A DNA stretch of 64,000 bases from Paraburkholderia flava (GTDB taxonomy: Bacteria; Pseudomonadota; Gammaproteobacteria; Burkholderiales; Burkholderiaceae). The stretch covers positions 310,001-374,000 of the forward strand of contig NZ_SMRO01000001.1 in assembly GCF_004359985.1 (NCBI RefSeq), given 5' to 3'. Under the pieces are notes generated by a model. It was not told the DNA's origin. It ran no database searches and saw only the letters and a program-made list of their open reading frames with translations. Made by a program: the position numbers and the translations under genes. This document shows positions 63,346-64,000 of this stretch, piece after piece (the stretch's first letter is position 1; each line of letters opens with the position of its first letter).

Positions 63346-64000
63346 TCAGCCCGTCAGCTTCTTCAGGATTTCTGCTTTTGCCGCGTCGTATTCGTGCGGC
63401 TCGATCAGGTGCTGATCCAGCAGCGCCTTCAGCTGCGTGAGGCGCTGCGCGAAATCGACCGGGTCGCGCTCGACTGGGGCGGCTTCGGCCGGCGTGCTTG
63501 CCGGTGCTTGCGACTGTGTCGGCGCAGGCGTGGCAGCCGGAGAAGGATTCAGGCTTTGTGCCATCGTCTGCCCAAGGGCCGCACCTGCCGCCAGGCCCGC
63601 ACCGACACCGGCAATCCCGCCTTCGTTCTGTGCGGCGAGCGGAATGGCCTGCGCGGTCTGGTACTTCGTGTAGTTGTTCAGATCGCCAACCATGCCCATC
63701 GAGATCCGCGTATCAAGCGTGCGTTGCAGTTCTTCGGGCAGCGACACGTTCTCGACGGCGAAGCGGTCGAGTGCGACGCCGTAGCGATCGAACGTCGGCG
63801 TGAGTTCAGCCACCATGCTTTCAGACAGCTTCATCTGGTTCGCCGCCATGTCGACGAACGGCACATCCGAATTGCCGAATGCCGCGCTCATCGACGCGAC
63901 GACCAGATCGCGCAACTGCGCTTCGAGATCGTCGACGGTGAAGACGTCGCGCGTGCCGCTGATCTCGCGATAGAACTTGCCCGCATCGGCCAGCCGGTAC
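63346..64000 (-). CDS. SPFH-domain (virion-core/YdjI-like) protein, C-terminal part
   Basis: The frame runs off the right edge, so the N-terminus is missing; at least 218 residues are visible. The SPFH-type helical part (TRDVFTVDDLEAQLRDLVVA, NQMKLSESMVAELTPTFDRY, GVALDRFAVENVSLPEELQR) is followed by a Gly/Ala-rich stretch (GGIAGVGAGLAAGAALGQTM), a Pro/Ala/Thr/Gln linker and a terminal SHOCT-like module (LTQLKALLDQHLIEPHEYDA then AKAEILKKLTG). Such SPFH/virion-core proteins are envelope-associated scaffolds. It is the first visible gene of the cassette with DUF4178 and speD. Confidence 0.85.
   Translation of the reverse strand, partial: YRLADAGKFYREISGTRDVFTVDDLEAQLRDLVVASMSAAFGNSDVPFVDMAANQMKLSESMVAELTPTFDRYGVALDRFAVENVSLPEELQRTLDTRISMGMVGDLNNYTKYQTAQAIPLAAQNEGGIAGVGAGLAAGAALGQTMAQSLNPSPAATPAPTQSQAPASTPAEAAPVERDPVDFAQRLTQLKALLDQHLIEPHEYDAAKAEILKKLTG

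Overview
The window reads as chromosomal DNA of a high-GC betaproteobacterium of the Burkholderiaceae, most likely Paraburkholderia/Caballeronia/Burkholderia. The reasons are a DUF3331-like fragment, a DUF4148 protein, a cepacia-type lipase with its dedicated foldase, a prpBCD operon facing a sigma-54 activator PrpR, HutG, many ABC/LysR/IclR pairs, and a B12-riboswitch cob operon. This is family recognition by eye; no database was searched. No rRNA, tRNA, insertion sequence, integrase or CRISPR array was seen.

Layout. 1-5.1 kb: partial DUF3331-like gene, AI-2E type permease, OpgC-like membrane protein, a small unknown protein and an NlpD-like LysM/M23 lipoprotein. 5.1-11.0 kb: methylcitrate cycle, prpB-prpC-prpD leftward and prpR rightward, with a well-matched sigma-54 promoter and upstream inverted repeats between them. 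11-16 kb: an Asp-nucleophile alpha/beta hydrolase, then an IclR regulator, a polar amino-acid ABC transporter and HutG in one co-directional unit. 16-21 kb: a Tat-exported molybdenum hydroxylase (2Fe-2S subunit, Mo subunit, tri-haem cytochrome c). 21-24.4 kb: a second amino-acid ABC transporter facing a LysR regulator. 24.4-32.4 kb: ChaA antiporter, acyl-CoA dehydrogenase, BON protein, Mpg glycosylase, DUF4148 and CBS proteins, RibA, LysR, SDR. 32.7-42.5 kb: an orphan shufflon-type prepilin, an NmrA-like gene with a tiny membrane protein facing an AraC regulator, lipase plus foldase, and a large FAD/GcvT oxidoreductase facing a DeoR regulator. 42.5-45 kb: poorly coding DNA holding a broken fimbrial chaperone and an unknown gene. 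45-50.3 kb: response regulator, FecR/LysM protein and CHASE2 histidine kinase, plus a lipoprotein. 50.3-53.8 kb: bluB-cobB-cobO-cobE under a cobalamin riboswitch. 54.4-59 kb: a 1557-residue autotransporter behind an AT-rich leader. 59.2-64 kb: a DUF3857 transglutaminase-like protein and an operon with a partial SPFH/virion-core-like gene, a DUF4178 protein, a 46-residue membrane peptide and AdoMet decarboxylase.

Working together: the window mixes catabolic modules (propionate, histidine/amino acids, purine- or aldehyde-type substrates, N-methylated amines, lipids) with envelope biology (autotransporter, pilin, LysM proteins, a sensor kinase with a periplasmic FecR partner, and the SPFH/DUF4178/SpeD cassette). 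The less conventional parts are the last cassette, the orphan shufflon pilin, and the FecR-LysM/CHASE2 kinase operon.
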